The position numbers and the translations under genes were made by a program. From Anaerostipes sp. (GTDB lineage Bacteria; Bacillota; Clostridia; Lachnospirales; Lachnospiraceae), in the NCBI RefSeq assembly GCF_018381315.1, contig NZ_JAGZSD010000004.1, positions 257,379-321,378 on the forward strand: a stretch of DNA of 64,000 nt. The letters run 5' to 3'. Below the pieces are notes generated by a model. It saw only the letters and a program-made list of their open reading frames with translations, was not told where the DNA came from and searched no databases. Shown here one piece after another: positions 34,250 to 43,326 of this stretch (positions are counted from its first letter, which is position 1; each line of letters begins with the position of its first letter).

Positions 34250-34912
34250 TTATTTTAAAATTCCTTCCAGAGCCAGATTCACCTTCAGTACATTGACATT
34301 TTCTTCTCCAAAGATGCCCAGGAATTTGTGAGTGGTATACTTATCAATGATCTTTTGTATCTCCTCCTTTGATTTCCCTGTGGTTCTCACAAGACGGGGA
34401 ATCTGATATTTGGCTGCAGCAACCGAAATTCCAGGATCCAATCCGCTTCCCGAACAGGTTACCAGGTCAACCGGCACCTTCTTGTCTGCCTGATCCGGAT
34501 TGGCTTTCCTGATCATAGCAACCCGATCGGCCACCAGCTCTTTGATTTGTTTTTCCTCCTCTTTGATTTCTCCTGCATCCTTGTCTTTTACTTCTCCTGC
34601 CGGGGTCAGGTTTGACGGCCCTGCATACATAACCGGTTTGCCGTCCTTGTCTGTGAATGTCTCTGTATCCACATTCATGATCCTTCCCCACATGTGCTTT
34701 TCATCGTTGAACTGCTGTGCCAAAAGTTCCGATCCATATTTTTTTCCGTTCACTTCCACAATGCTTCCGTTTGCTTTATCCGGGAAGACCAGCTGAGATA
34801 TCCCGGTGATGGCCAGTGTATAAAACAGCCCGCATATGATGGAAAAGATTAATAAAATCAGCGCCGCTTTGGGCAGATAATCTTTTATTATTTTATTCAT
34901 AACTGTAAACAT
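34250..34912 (-). CDS. kdpC: K+-transporting ATPase subunit C
   Basis: The 220-residue KdpC subunit: one N-terminal membrane segment (about 14-36) and a soluble outer domain with YAGPSNLTPAG, DLVTCSGSGLDPGISV and ARVVR-like IPRLVRTTGKSKEE. KdpC raises the affinity of the KdpFABC pump. The conserved SGSGLDPHIS of most KdpC proteins is here SGSGLDPGIS, with His replaced by Gly. The ATG at 34912 or one four codons later could start the protein. It follows kdpB by 11 bases. Confidence 0.96.
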   Translation of the reverse strand: MFTVMNKIIKDYLPKAALILLIFSIICGLFYTLAITGISQLVFPDKANGSIVEVNGKKYGSELLAQQFNDEKHMWGRIMNVDTETFTDKDGKPVMYAGPSNLTPAGEVKDKDAGEIKEEEKQIKELVADRVAMIRKANPDQADKKVPVDLVTCSGSGLDPGISVAAAKYQIPRLVRTTGKSKEEIQKIIDKYTTHKFLGIFGEENVNVLKVNLALEGILK

Positions 34913-34923
34913 CCTTTCTTTCC

Positions 34924-36990
34924 TTATACCAGACCAAGTGCGACGATGATAACGTCAATGATCTTGATGCAGATAAACGGTGCTATGATCCCTCCGAGGC
35001 CATAGACCAGCAGGTTCCTTGAAAGCAGTGTCCCTGCGGATACTTCCCTGTATTTGACCCCTTTCAGTGCCAGAGGGATCAGTGCGATGATAATCAGTGC
35101 ATTGTAAATGATGGCGGAAAGTATGGCGCTCATCGGACTGTCAAGCCGCATCAGATTCAGTGCCTGGAGTCCTGGATATAATCCTACAAACATGGCCGGG
35201 ATGATGGCAAAGTATTTTGCCACATCATTGGCAATACTGAAGGTGGTAAGGCTTCCTCTTGTCATAAGGAGCTGTTTTCCGATCCTTACGATATCAATCA
35301 GTTTCGTAGGTGAAGAATCCAAATCTACCATATTTCCTGCTTCTTTTGCCGCCTGGGTGCCTGTATTCATGGCCACAGCCACATCGGCCTGTGCCAGAGC
35401 CGGCGCATCGTTGGTTCCGTCACCGGTCATGGCAACCAAGTGGCCCTTGGTCTGAAGTTCCCGGATCATATCAAGCTTTCCTTCCGGCGTTGCCTCAGCG
35501 AGAAAATCATCTACTCCTGCCTCTGCCGCAATGGCTGCCGCCGTCAGGGGATTGTCACCGGTAATCATCACTGTCTTGATTCCCATTTTTCTCAGATCAG
35601 CAAATTTTTCTTTTACACCTTGTTTGATAATATCTTTCAAATAGATAACTCCAAGCACCTGTTCATTTTTTGATACGACCAGCGGCGTTCCGCCCTTTTT
35701 TGCTATGCCGTCCACTACTTCCTGGCACTGGGAGCTGAACACTCCTCCTGCTTTTGTCACATAATCCTTAATGGCATCGGCCGCACCCTTGCGGATTTTG
35801 ACGCCGTCATAATCCACTCCGCTCATTCTGGTCTTGGCAGAAAAAGGAACAAACTGCATATGTAATTCGTTTAAATTTCTTCCCCTTAATCCAAACTGTT
35901 CTTTTGCCAGAACCACGATACTCCGTCCTTCCGGTGTTTCATCCGGCAGAGAAGCCAGCTGGGCAGCATCTGCAAGCTCTTCTATGCTGTTTCTGTCTAC
36001 CGGTATAAATTCACTGGCCTGACGGTTTCCGAGTGTGATGGTTCCGGTCTTGTCAAGCATCAATGTGTCTACATCTCCGGCAGCCTCAATGGCACGCCCG
36101 CTCATTGCAAGGACATTTGCCTGATTTAAACGGCTCATTCCCGCAATACCGATAGCTGAAAGCAGAGCCCCGATGGTTGTGGGTGCCAGACAGACCAGCA
36201 GTGCCACCAATGAAGTTACGGATGTCGGATTGTCAGCCCCTGCCTGCTTCGCTGAGAATACAGAGTAGGAGTACAGGGATACGGTCACTAAGATGAAGAT
36301 AATCGACAATGCTACGAGAAAGATCTGAAGCGCAATCTCATTGGGAGTTTTCTTTCTGGAAGCTCCCTCCACCATGGCAATCATCTTATCCATAAAACTC
36401 TTGCCCGGTTCGCTTGTTACTTTTACCACGATCCAGTCGGAAATAACAGTTGTTCCTCCGGTTACTGCGCTCCGGTCACCTCCGCTCTCGCGGATGACCG
36501 GGGCGGACTCACCGGTGATGGCACTTTCATCCACTGACGCTGCGCCGTCGATGACATCTCCGTCGGCAGGGATCTGCTCCCCTGCTTTTATGATCACAAT
36601 ATCGCCTTTATTTAACTGGCTGGAAGGGACTGCTGTCACCTGATCCTTCTTTTCGGCAGATGGGATTCTATTGGCTGATACATCCTTCCTGGATGCGCGC
36701 AAGGCATCTGCCTGCGCCTTTCCCCTTCCCTCTGCAATGGCTTCTGCAAAGTTTGCAAAGATCACTGTAAACCAGAGAATAACTGCGATCGCCAGGGTGA
36801 ACCCGGAAGGGGCATCCTGAATGCCCATAAGCGAGATAAAGAAAAGAATGGTCGTCATGACTGCGGATACATATACCAGCATCATAACCGGATTCTTTAC
36901 CTGCGTCTTCGGGGCAAGTTTTACAAATGAATCTTTAATGGCTCTCAACAGCATATCCTTATCTGTCAAAGCACTTTTCTTTTTTTCCAT
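34924..36990 (-). CDS. kdpB: K+-transporting P-type ATPase subunit B
   Basis: The 688-residue catalytic subunit of the high-affinity K+ pump. The phosphorylated aspartate lies in LMLDKTGTITLGNR, the actuator motif is SAITGESAPV, and the hinge TGDGTNDAPALAQADVAVAM is intact. The start at 36990 has AGGTGG eight bases upstream; an in-frame GTG four codons earlier overlaps that site. It lies between kdpA and kdpC. All motifs needed for ATP hydrolysis are present. Confidence 0.97.
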   Translation of the reverse strand: MEKKKSALTDKDMLLRAIKDSFVKLAPKTQVKNPVMMLVYVSAVMTTILFFISLMGIQDAPSGFTLAIAVILWFTVIFANFAEAIAEGRGKAQADALRASRKDVSANRIPSAEKKDQVTAVPSSQLNKGDIVIIKAGEQIPADGDVIDGAASVDESAITGESAPVIRESGGDRSAVTGGTTVISDWIVVKVTSEPGKSFMDKMIAMVEGASRKKTPNEIALQIFLVALSIIFILVTVSLYSYSVFSAKQAGADNPTSVTSLVALLVCLAPTTIGALLSAIGIAGMSRLNQANVLAMSGRAIEAAGDVDTLMLDKTGTITLGNRQASEFIPVDRNSIEELADAAQLASLPDETPEGRSIVVLAKEQFGLRGRNLNELHMQFVPFSAKTRMSGVDYDGVKIRKGAADAIKDYVTKAGGVFSSQCQEVVDGIAKKGGTPLVVSKNEQVLGVIYLKDIIKQGVKEKFADLRKMGIKTVMITGDNPLTAAAIAAEAGVDDFLAEATPEGKLDMIRELQTKGHLVAMTGDGTNDAPALAQADVAVAMNTGTQAAKEAGNMVDLDSSPTKLIDIVRIGKQLLMTRGSLTTFSIANDVAKYFAIIPAMFVGLYPGLQALNLMRLDSPMSAILSAIIYNALIIIALIPLALKGVKYREVSAGTLLSRNLLVYGLGGIIAPFICIKIIDVIIVALGLV

Positions 36991-37014
36991 AATATTAACC
37001 ACCTATCCTAAATT

Positions 37015-38745
37015 CTACATCTGGAGAAATTCTGCAATCGGTCCTAATGAAAGTGCCGGGAAGAAGCTCAGGGCTCCGACGATCAATACAATCAGGATCA
37101 GTAAAAATACAAACATTGCATTTGTCGTGGAAAGTGTTCCGGCTGTCTCTGCAACTTTCTTCTTTTTTACAAGGCTTCCCGCAATGGCAAGGACTGCAAA
37201 GACCGGAAGGAACCTTACAAAGAGCATCACCAGTCCCAGACTTACATTTAAAAATACAGTATCTGCCCCGAATCCGGCAAATGCGGAACCGTTGTTTCCT
37301 CCGGCAGATGAATATGCATACAGTACTTCCGACAATCCATGTGCCCCCGGATTATTCAGGCTGTCTGCCACCTGTGGCAGAAGTGTAGCAATACCGCTTC
37401 CCACGAGGATTGCGACCGGTGTAGCAAGGCAGACTAAAACTGCCATCTTCATCTCATACGGTTCGATCTTCTTTCCTAAGAATTCCGGCGTCCGCCCGAC
37501 CATAAGCCCTGCGATAAACACAGTCAGGATCGCAAATCCCAGCATTCCGTATAATCCGCATCCGGTACCTCCGAAGACGACCTCACCAAGCTGCATCAAA
37601 AGCATCGGCACCATACCGCCGATCGGCGTATAACTGTCATGCATGGAGTTTACAGAACCATTGGAAGCCGCCGTTGTAAATGCAGCCCATGTGGCCGACG
37701 AGGCGATACCGAATCTCGACTCTTTTCCCTCCATATTTCCGCCCGGCTGGTCGTGGGTACTGATATCCACTGTCTGTTCATTTGCAAGCTGCGGAGTTGC
37801 CTTCTGCTCATTGTATCCGATCACACCAAGCGATACGGCAAGCATCAGGAACATAGCCATAAATATAGCAAATCCCTGTTTCTTATTTTTAACCTGTCTT
37901 CCAAAAGTAAAGCAGAGCGATACCGGTATCAGCAGGATGGAAAGCATCTCGACCATATTAGACAGGGCTGTGGGATTTTCCAGCGGATGTGCAGAGTTGA
38001 CTCCAAAGAATCCTCCTCCGTTGGTTCCTGCCTGTTTGATGGCAATCTGGCTGGCCGCCGGGCCCTGAGGCACGATCTGCTGCGTTACCTCCGTGCCGTC
38101 ATCCAGAGTGATCGGTTCCACCAGATCCACTGTCTCATATGCGCTGAAATTCTGTACAACACCCTGTGAGACAAGTACCAGTGAAGATACGATGCACAGA
38201 GGAATGAGTATGTAGAGAGTAATTCTTGTAAGGTCTACCCAAAAGCTTCCCAGCCCTTTGGATTTTACTTTGATGAATCCCCGGATCAGCGCGAACAGCA
38301 CTGCGATTCCTACTGCGGCAGATAAAAAGTTCTGTACGGTAAGCCCCATTGCCTGAGTAAAATAGCTCAGTGCGGATTCCCCGCTGTATGCCTGCCAGTT
38401 GGTGTTTGTTACGAAACTGACTGCATTGTTGAATGCCAGATCCCATGAGATCCCTTTCTGTCCCTGGGCATTCCATGGAAGAAATCCCTGAAACATATGA
38501 ATCAGCATCAGCACAGCCAGTGAAGTGATACTGAACATGAATACGCTTCCCGCATACCGTTTCCATCCCATCTCTTCATCTTCTTTTACGTGCATGATCT
38601 TATAAATGCCATGCTCCACAGGCCGAAGGATCCTAGATAAAAATACTTTATCTCCGTCCATGATCCTGCCGATATATTTTCCAAGCGGAATGGCCAGAGC
38701 CACCAGGACGGCAAGATAAAGTACATACTGTAATATAGTTCCCAT
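37015..38745 (-). CDS. kdpA: K+-transporting ATPase subunit A
   Basis: The 576-residue channel-like subunit of KdpFABC, with ten or so membrane segments and four pore-loop repeats (NTNWQAYSGE, GTNGGGFFGVNS, SNGSVNSM, SSAGGNNGSAFAGF). These resemble TrkH repeats and bind K+. The start at 38745 is chosen because AAGGAG lies ten bases upstream and because the kdpF stop overlaps it as TGATG; the longer frame upstream runs through kdpF. A GTG one codon earlier is also possible. Start is followed directly by the first membrane segment. Confidence 0.96.
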   Translation of the reverse strand: MGTILQYVLYLAVLVALAIPLGKYIGRIMDGDKVFLSRILRPVEHGIYKIMHVKEDEEMGWKRYAGSVFMFSITSLAVLMLIHMFQGFLPWNAQGQKGISWDLAFNNAVSFVTNTNWQAYSGESALSYFTQAMGLTVQNFLSAAVGIAVLFALIRGFIKVKSKGLGSFWVDLTRITLYILIPLCIVSSLVLVSQGVVQNFSAYETVDLVEPITLDDGTEVTQQIVPQGPAASQIAIKQAGTNGGGFFGVNSAHPLENPTALSNMVEMLSILLIPVSLCFTFGRQVKNKKQGFAIFMAMFLMLAVSLGVIGYNEQKATPQLANEQTVDISTHDQPGGNMEGKESRFGIASSATWAAFTTAASNGSVNSMHDSYTPIGGMVPMLLMQLGEVVFGGTGCGLYGMLGFAILTVFIAGLMVGRTPEFLGKKIEPYEMKMAVLVCLATPVAILVGSGIATLLPQVADSLNNPGAHGLSEVLYAYSSAGGNNGSAFAGFGADTVFLNVSLGLVMLFVRFLPVFAVLAIAGSLVKKKKVAETAGTLSTTNAMFVFLLILIVLIVGALSFFPALSLGPIAEFLQM

Positions 38746-38834
38746 CACATATTCTCTCCTTTCAGTAAGACTATGACTAAATAGACAAGCAGTGCCAATG
38801 CTGCGGCACCGATCAGACAAATCACTGTGTTCAT
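38745..38834 (-). CDS. kdpF: KdpF small membrane subunit
   Basis: A 29-codon gene that begins MNTVICLIGAAALALL, runs as one hydrophobic segment and ends LLKGENM. The stop TGA overlaps the kdpA ATG by one base. AAGGAGG lies nine bases before its ATG. KdpF is the small lipid-like subunit that stabilises the Kdp complex, and this position and size are as expected. Upstream, the minus strand reads TTTATACAATTTTAAT at 38911-38926, slightly like the E. coli KdpE site, but the spacing is one base short, so I do not call an operator. Confidence 0.85.
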   Translation of the reverse strand: MNTVICLIGAAALALLVYLVIVLLKGENM

Positions 38835-38917
38835 TGTTCTTATCCTCCTTTATGATTTAACAGCTTATCACAGAGGAAATAAAATTAGTGTTAAGGTAGA
38901 CAGGGAAGACATTAAAA

Positions 38918-38946
38918 TTGTATAAAGATCATTTTTACGCTATACT
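38918..38946 (+). promoter_or_regulatory. Sigma-A promoter of the EamA transporter gene
   Basis: TTGTAT, 17 bases, TATACT, 34 bases before the ATG. The kdp promoter must lie in the same 145-base gap on the other strand, but no clear hexamers were found for it. Confidence 0.6.
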
Positions 38947-38979
38947 GTTTTTATTATTCTGATAGAAAAGAGAGTTGTC

Positions 38980-39885
38980 ATGAGATTTTTAGAAAAGCAT
39001 CCGATGTCTATGATCGTCATCGGGATTATTGGAATTTCACTTTCCGCCATTTTTGTTAAGTATTCTTCTGCCCCTTCATCCGTCACTGCTGCTTACCGCC
39101 TGCTGTGGACGGTTCTTTTGATGACCCCTGTGGTTTTTGGAAAAAGGACCTTCAGAACAGAACTCAGGCAGACAGGAAAAAAGACTGTGTTTCTCTGCGC
39201 AGTCAGCGGGATTTTCCTGGCACTGCATTTTACCTTTTGGTTTGAATCCCTCTCCCATACAACTGTGGCGAGCTCCACAGCCATTGTGTGTACGGAAGTT
39301 ATCTGGGTTGCTCTGGGATTTACCATCTTTATGAAAGGATCCCTCTCCCGCACAGCAGTCCTGAGCATCGCAGTCACATTAGCGGGCAGCCTTCTGATCG
39401 CTTTTTCAGATTCTTCCGGGTCCCATGGCAGTCTGTACGGGGATATGCTGGCTCTGGCCGCTGCCGTCTTCGTGGCAGTCTATACCTTGATCGGAAGGAT
39501 CGCCCGGACAGAAATGTCCACCGTCAGCTATACCTATATCGTATATGGGTTCTGCTCTGTATCACTGCTGCTGATCCTGCTGGTCCAGGGGAATTCTCTT
39601 TTTGGGCATGGAAAAAGCCCGGCAGTCGTCGGGCTCTTGTTAAGTATTTTTTCCACTCTGCTCGGACACAGCATCTTCAGCTGGTGTCTGAAATTCTTCT
39701 CACCGGCCTTTGTATCGGCCTCCAAGCTGTGTGAACCTGTTGTTGCATCCGTATTCGCAGTCTTTTTGTTCCAGGAGCTTCCCGCAGTCCTTCAGGTACT
39801 GGGAGGACTTATCACGATAGGCGGCGTACTTCTCTACTCCAGGGCAGAAGCCGAAGAAGCAAAAGCAGCCGCAGCCGGTGATTAA
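38980..39885 (+). CDS. EamA/DMT-family transporter
   Basis: A 301-residue inner-membrane permease of the drug/metabolite transporter superfamily, with ten predicted membrane segments in two EamA repeats; the second repeat includes LLLSIFSTLLGHSIFSWCLKFFSPAFVS and the terminal QELPAVLQVLGGLITIGGVLLYS (read in parts). Such proteins usually export amino acids or metabolites, but the substrate is unknown. The C-terminus is acidic and Ala-rich. It is transcribed alone from its own promoter and its stop overlaps the convergent homoserine dehydrogenase stop by two bases within TTAA. Confidence 0.9.
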   Translation: MRFLEKHPMSMIVIGIIGISLSAIFVKYSSAPSSVTAAYRLLWTVLLMTPVVFGKRTFRTELRQTGKKTVFLCAVSGIFLALHFTFWFESLSHTTVASSTAIVCTEVIWVALGFTIFMKGSLSRTAVLSIAVTLAGSLLIAFSDSSGSHGSLYGDMLALAAAVFVAVYTLIGRIARTEMSTVSYTYIVYGFCSVSLLLILLVQGNSLFGHGKSPAVVGLLLSIFSTLLGHSIFSWCLKFFSPAFVSASKLCEPVVASVFAVFLFQELPAVLQVLGGLITIGGVLLYSRAEAEEAKAAAAGD

Positions 39886-41168
39886 TACACCCGGATCACA
39901 CTGGAGACTTTCTTTGTTGTTTTCATCTCCGCAATCGTTGCCAGTGCGTCAGAGAAATTCTGCTCCTTTACTTTTGCAGTAATGACAACCAGCTCCGCTG
40001 TGCCTTCCCTGCTGTCTTTCTGAATCACCTGAGAAATGCTGACATTGTAATTTCCAAGTGTGTCTGCGATCCGTGCAAGCACCCCAGCCTTATCCTCAAC
40101 CATAAGCCTCAGGAAATACTTGCTCTCAATCTCGTTGATTTTTTTAATCGGAAGATCCTTGTAGCAGGTGCAGCTGATCCTGCCGTTGCAGTTAAACTGG
40201 ATGTTTCTCGCCACGTCAATCACATCTCCCATGATTGCACTCGCAGTCGGAAGTTCTCCTGCTCCCCTTCCATAAAACATTGCATCATCCACAGCATCTC
40301 CGTGGACAAACACCGCATTAAAGGAATCATCCACCTTTGCCAGCGGATGGCTGCTTGGAATCAGCATCGGATGGACACGCACCTCAATGCCTTCCGGCAT
40401 GTTCTTTGCCACTCCCAAAAGCTTGATCGTACATCCCATCTCTTTGGCATAGGCGATATCTCTGGATGTAATTTTTGTGATCCCTTCTGTATATACATCA
40501 GAAAATGTGACCCGGGAATTAAATGCAATAGAGGCCATAATGGCGACTTTTCGTCCCGCATCATATCCTTCAATATCTGCTGTGGGATCTGCCTCCGCAT
40601 AACCCAATTCTGTGGCAAGCATCAGGGCATCCGAAAATTCCATCCCTTCCTCTGTCATCTTGGACAGAATAAAGTTTGTTGTTCCGTTGACGATTCCCAT
40701 GACCTCAGACAGGTGGTTCCCCGCAAGACACTGCTTTAACGGCCGTAAGATCGGGATTCCGCCGGCAACCGCCGCTTCAAATAAAAGATCGCATCCGTTT
40801 TCAGATGCCGCATCCAAAAGTTCCTTTCCGTGTTCTGCAATCAGATCCTTATTGGCAGTGACCACATGCTTCCCTGCTTTGAGGGCTGCATTTATGTATG
40901 TCCTTGCAGGCTCGATGCCTCCCATCACTTCTACAACTATCTGTATGTCATCATCCTCAATAATATCTTCAAAACGGTCTGTAAGAAGGCTCTGGTCTAT
41001 CCCCTCACGCTTCCTGGTTTTATCCCGCACAAGAATCTTTGCCACAGAAAGATTTGCTCCTATTTTATGAGGCATCTCTTCCCTCTGGCTCTCAACCAGC
41101 TTATACACCCCGGTCCCCACCGTACCGGATCCCAAAAGGCCGATCTTTAACGTCTTTAATTCTTCCAT
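39882..41168 (-). CDS. hom: Homoserine dehydrogenase
   Basis: A 428-residue NAD(P)H-dependent enzyme that turns aspartate semialdehyde into homoserine, the branch to threonine and methionine. The Rossmann loop is GLLGSGTVGTGVY, the substrate region includes VANKDLIAEHG, FEAAVAGGIPILRPL, VNGTTNFILSKM and AEADPTADIEGYDAGRK, and a C-terminal ACT domain (YFLRLMVEDKAGVLARIAD) provides threonine feedback. It has its own promoter (TTGCAA-17-TATACT). No other threonine or methionine gene lies beside it. GAGGTATGAG precedes the ATG. Confidence 0.97.
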   Translation of the reverse strand: MEELKTLKIGLLGSGTVGTGVYKLVESQREEMPHKIGANLSVAKILVRDKTRKREGIDQSLLTDRFEDIIEDDDIQIVVEVMGGIEPARTYINAALKAGKHVVTANKDLIAEHGKELLDAASENGCDLLFEAAVAGGIPILRPLKQCLAGNHLSEVMGIVNGTTNFILSKMTEEGMEFSDALMLATELGYAEADPTADIEGYDAGRKVAIMASIAFNSRVTFSDVYTEGITKITSRDIAYAKEMGCTIKLLGVAKNMPEGIEVRVHPMLIPSSHPLAKVDDSFNAVFVHGDAVDDAMFYGRGAGELPTASAIMGDVIDVARNIQFNCNGRISCTCYKDLPIKKINEIESKYFLRLMVEDKAGVLARIADTLGNYNVSISQVIQKDSREGTAELVVITAKVKEQNFSDALATIAEMKTTKKVSSVIRVY

Positions 41169-41221
41169 CTCATACCTCTTTTCTCTGGATTACAATTTCA
41201 TATATCTATTTTTGTTTCTTT

Positions 41222-41250
41222 AGTATATGCTCATCGGCAATTCTTTGCAA
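41222..41250 (-). promoter_or_regulatory. Promoter of hom
   Basis: TTGCAA, 17 bases, TATACT on the minus strand, about 55 bases before the ATG. Confidence 0.6.
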
Positions 41251-41270
41251 TACCCCCTGTCCAAGATGCT

Positions 41271-41930
41271 TCATCGGAGCAGCTCGTGTTCTATAATGGC
41301 CGCCAGGGCCAGATTATGCACCACATAGCTTTCATGGCTCTCGCCTTTTAAGATCCGAAGCCTTGCCCGGGGTATCTGTCTTGCAATCTCTTTCGTCTGG
41401 CTTTCTTTGACCAAATCCCTGCTCCCGGCAAGGACAAGGGTTTTTGCCCGGATGCTTTTAAGCTGGCTTTTTGTAATGTGGGGTTCTGTGAGCATCAGCT
41501 TCACTTTGGGATCTTTGTTCCAAAGATAAGAAAGCTTAAGCGGTATCCTCAGCTCCGGTTTCAGACCATAAGGATTGATGTTCGCTCCGCTGACGATCAG
41601 ATGGGATATAAGTCCCGGCCTTTTGGAGGCCAGCAAAAGGCCCACGATGCCGCCGTCGCTGAACCCGTAAAAGGCCGGGCTTTCGATCTTAAGCTTCCCT
41701 ATAAACTGGGCCATATCAGAAGCCATATCCATATAATGAAGCTCATCTGTGCCGGAACTGCGGCCATGGCCTCTTGAATCCGGCAGGTAAATGGTAAAAT
41801 TCCTGGACAGCGGTTTTATGATCTCATGGAAAATTGTATGATCTTCTCCATTTCCGTGCAGAAGAATCAGCGGTCTTCCGCTGCCGTACCTTTTATAATA
41901 CATCTTAACATTGTTTAATTGGACAAACAT
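41271..41930 (-). CDS. Alpha/beta hydrolase
   Basis: A 219-residue alpha/beta-fold hydrolase. The oxyanion region is LILLHGNGEDHTIF, the nucleophile elbow GFSDGG, and the likely acid and histidine come late as AGSRDLVKE and GESHESYVV. No signal peptide is present, so it is cytoplasmic. It is compact, lacking a lid domain. Function within the superfamily (esterase, peptidase, or another) cannot be told. It starts eight bases after glycerate kinase on the same strand and should share its transcript. Confidence 0.88.
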   Translation of the reverse strand: MFVQLNNVKMYYKRYGSGRPLILLHGNGEDHTIFHEIIKPLSRNFTIYLPDSRGHGRSSGTDELHYMDMASDMAQFIGKLKIESPAFYGFSDGGIVGLLLASKRPGLISHLIVSGANINPYGLKPELRIPLKLSYLWNKDPKVKLMLTEPHITKSQLKSIRAKTLVLAGSRDLVKESQTKEIARQIPRARLRILKGESHESYVVHNLALAAIIEHELLR

Positions 41931-41938
41931 AACTCCTC

Positions 41939-43075
41939 CTAAATTTCAAAAGCCCTGACAAGGCGCAGAATATTCTCCACCGCAAACGCAATATTTTCAT
42001 CTGTATAATAACGGCTTTCTGAAAAGTCCTCAGGCCTTTGGTTAATGGGAAAAACTCCTGTAAGCCCTTTGTCATAAATTCCGTCCATTCCTTCTCCGAC
42101 TCCTCCGACCACGGCCACCGACGGTATCCCCAGGACTTTGGCTCTCCTGGCCACTCCATCCACAACCTTTCCGCAGAGACTCTCTTCGTCCAGCCGGCCT
42201 TCACCGGTGAAAATAAGCTTTGCATCCCGGGCTATCTCATTGAAATGCACCATGTCCAGCACTACTTCTATGCCCATCTGGAGTTTTGAGCCAAGAAACG
42301 CCGCCATTCCGGCTCCCATTCCTCCGGCTGCCCCCGCACCCGGGATATTTGATACATCCAGATTCATATCTTCTTTGATTCTTGTACACAGATGAATCAG
42401 CCCCTGGTCTAAATGCTCCACCTGTTCCGGGTCCGCTCCTTTATGAGGCGCACATACATAGGCCGCTCCTCTGAGCCCATACATGGGGCTGTCGATATCA
42501 CACATCGTTATGATCTCCACCCCTGAAAGCTCCTTGGCCAGCCCTGACTTGTCAATGTAGTGAATATCTGTAAGGGTCCCCCCGTTTGGGATAAAGGTCT
42601 TCTGGTCTCTGTTAAAAAACTGGATCCCCAGCGCAGACGCCATTCCGCATCCTCCGTCATTGGTACAGGAGTCACCCAATCCCACCACGATGATTTCGGC
42701 TCCCCTCTGGGCGGCATCCAGAATCAGCTGGCCTACTCCGTATGTGGTCGTAAGTTCCGGGTTTTTCGTTTTGCCTGCCAGAGGGCTTCCCGCACAGGAT
42801 GCCATCTCGATCACTGCCACCCTTCCGCTGTCAACCAATCCATAGGATGCCTTAATATCGTGAAAATGGGGATCTTTCACCTCTGTCTCCACCCACTCTC
42901 CTCCGAACACCTTCAGAAACACGCTGACACTTCCCTCTCCGCCGTCTGCAGCAGGAATGGCAATCACCTCACTGTCCGGATAAATCTCTGAAATCTTCCG
43001 GCTCATGATCCGGCATACTTCCATGGAACTTGCCGTCCCATGAAAAGAATCTGGGATACATATAAACTTTTCCAT
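41939..43075 (-). CDS. Glycerate kinase (GarK/GlxK family)
   Basis: A 378-residue kinase that phosphorylates D-glycerate, feeding it into lower glycolysis. Family signatures include the start ICIPDSFHGTASS, AADGGEGS, GLGDSCTNDGGCGMASALG, GAGAAGGMGAGM and FTGEGRLDEES. GSFKG, usual after PDSF, reads FHGTAS here, which is a common variant. AAGGA lies six bases before the ATG. It is followed by an alpha/beta hydrolase gene eight bases away. A decayed GGDEF remnant lies directly upstream and no clear promoter was found. Confidence 0.94.
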   Translation of the reverse strand: MEKFICIPDSFHGTASSMEVCRIMSRKISEIYPDSEVIAIPAADGGEGSVSVFLKVFGGEWVETEVKDPHFHDIKASYGLVDSGRVAVIEMASCAGSPLAGKTKNPELTTTYGVGQLILDAAQRGAEIIVVGLGDSCTNDGGCGMASALGIQFFNRDQKTFIPNGGTLTDIHYIDKSGLAKELSGVEIITMCDIDSPMYGLRGAAYVCAPHKGADPEQVEHLDQGLIHLCTRIKEDMNLDVSNIPGAGAAGGMGAGMAAFLGSKLQMGIEVVLDMVHFNEIARDAKLIFTGEGRLDEESLCGKVVDGVARRAKVLGIPSVAVVGGVGEGMDGIYDKGLTGVFPINQRPEDFSESRYYTDENIAFAVENILRLVRAFEI

Positions 43076-43093
43076 TCAAAATCCTTCTTTCTC

Positions 43094-43276
43094 TTACTTC
43101 ATCTTACATTGATTTTTCCCCAAATCCTTCGCCTGATACATCATTTCATCCGCTTTTCGGAAAATTTCCTGCGGGTGCTCCTGTGTGTTCCTTCTCACAG
43201 TTCTTTTTTATTTATCATACACTACATCAACTGAAAACCCCAGCTTCTTGACAATATTTTTTTCCGGCGTTATCAT
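43094..43276 (-). pseudogene. Remnant of a GGDEF diguanylate cyclase gene
   Basis: On the minus strand, one frame reads PQEIFRKADEMMYQAKDLG followed by KNQCKMK and a stop, the unmistakable end of a GGDEF domain (ADxxMYxAKxxGKN). Upstream in the same frame lies MITPEKNIVKKLGF and SVDVVYDK, then an in-frame TAA at about 43216, before the remnant. No GGDEF motif itself survives. The promoter of the divergent MarR gene lies over the upstream part, so the region has been reused as regulatory DNA. A short 34-codon ORF from the GTG at 43198 could still be translated. Confidence 0.7.
43248..43276 (+). promoter_or_regulatory. Sigma-A promoter of the MarR-MATE operon
   Basis: TTGACA, 17 bases, TATCAT; the start should lie near 43283. 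Confidence 0.75.
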
Positions 43277-43290
43277 AAAAGCATCATTTA

Positions 43291-43302
43291 TTGCGCACGC
43301 AA
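43291..43302. promoter_or_regulatory. Palindrome at the start of the MarR-MATE transcript
   Basis: TTGCG, two bases, CGCAA, about eight bases past the predicted transcription start. A MarR dimer bound here would block its own operon. Confidence 0.45.
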
Positions 43303-43326
43303 CAGTTCAAAAAGGAGTCGGTATAA

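Noticed and set aside
36821..37633. Open frame of 270 codons opposite kdpA and kdpB
   Set aside because: Antisense to two clear kdp genes and crosses their junction.
38911..38926. TTTATACAATTTTAAT as a KdpE operator before kdpF
   Set aside because: It partly resembles the E. coli site but the half-site period is 10 rather than 11, and it overlaps the -35 of the divergent gene; too weak to call.
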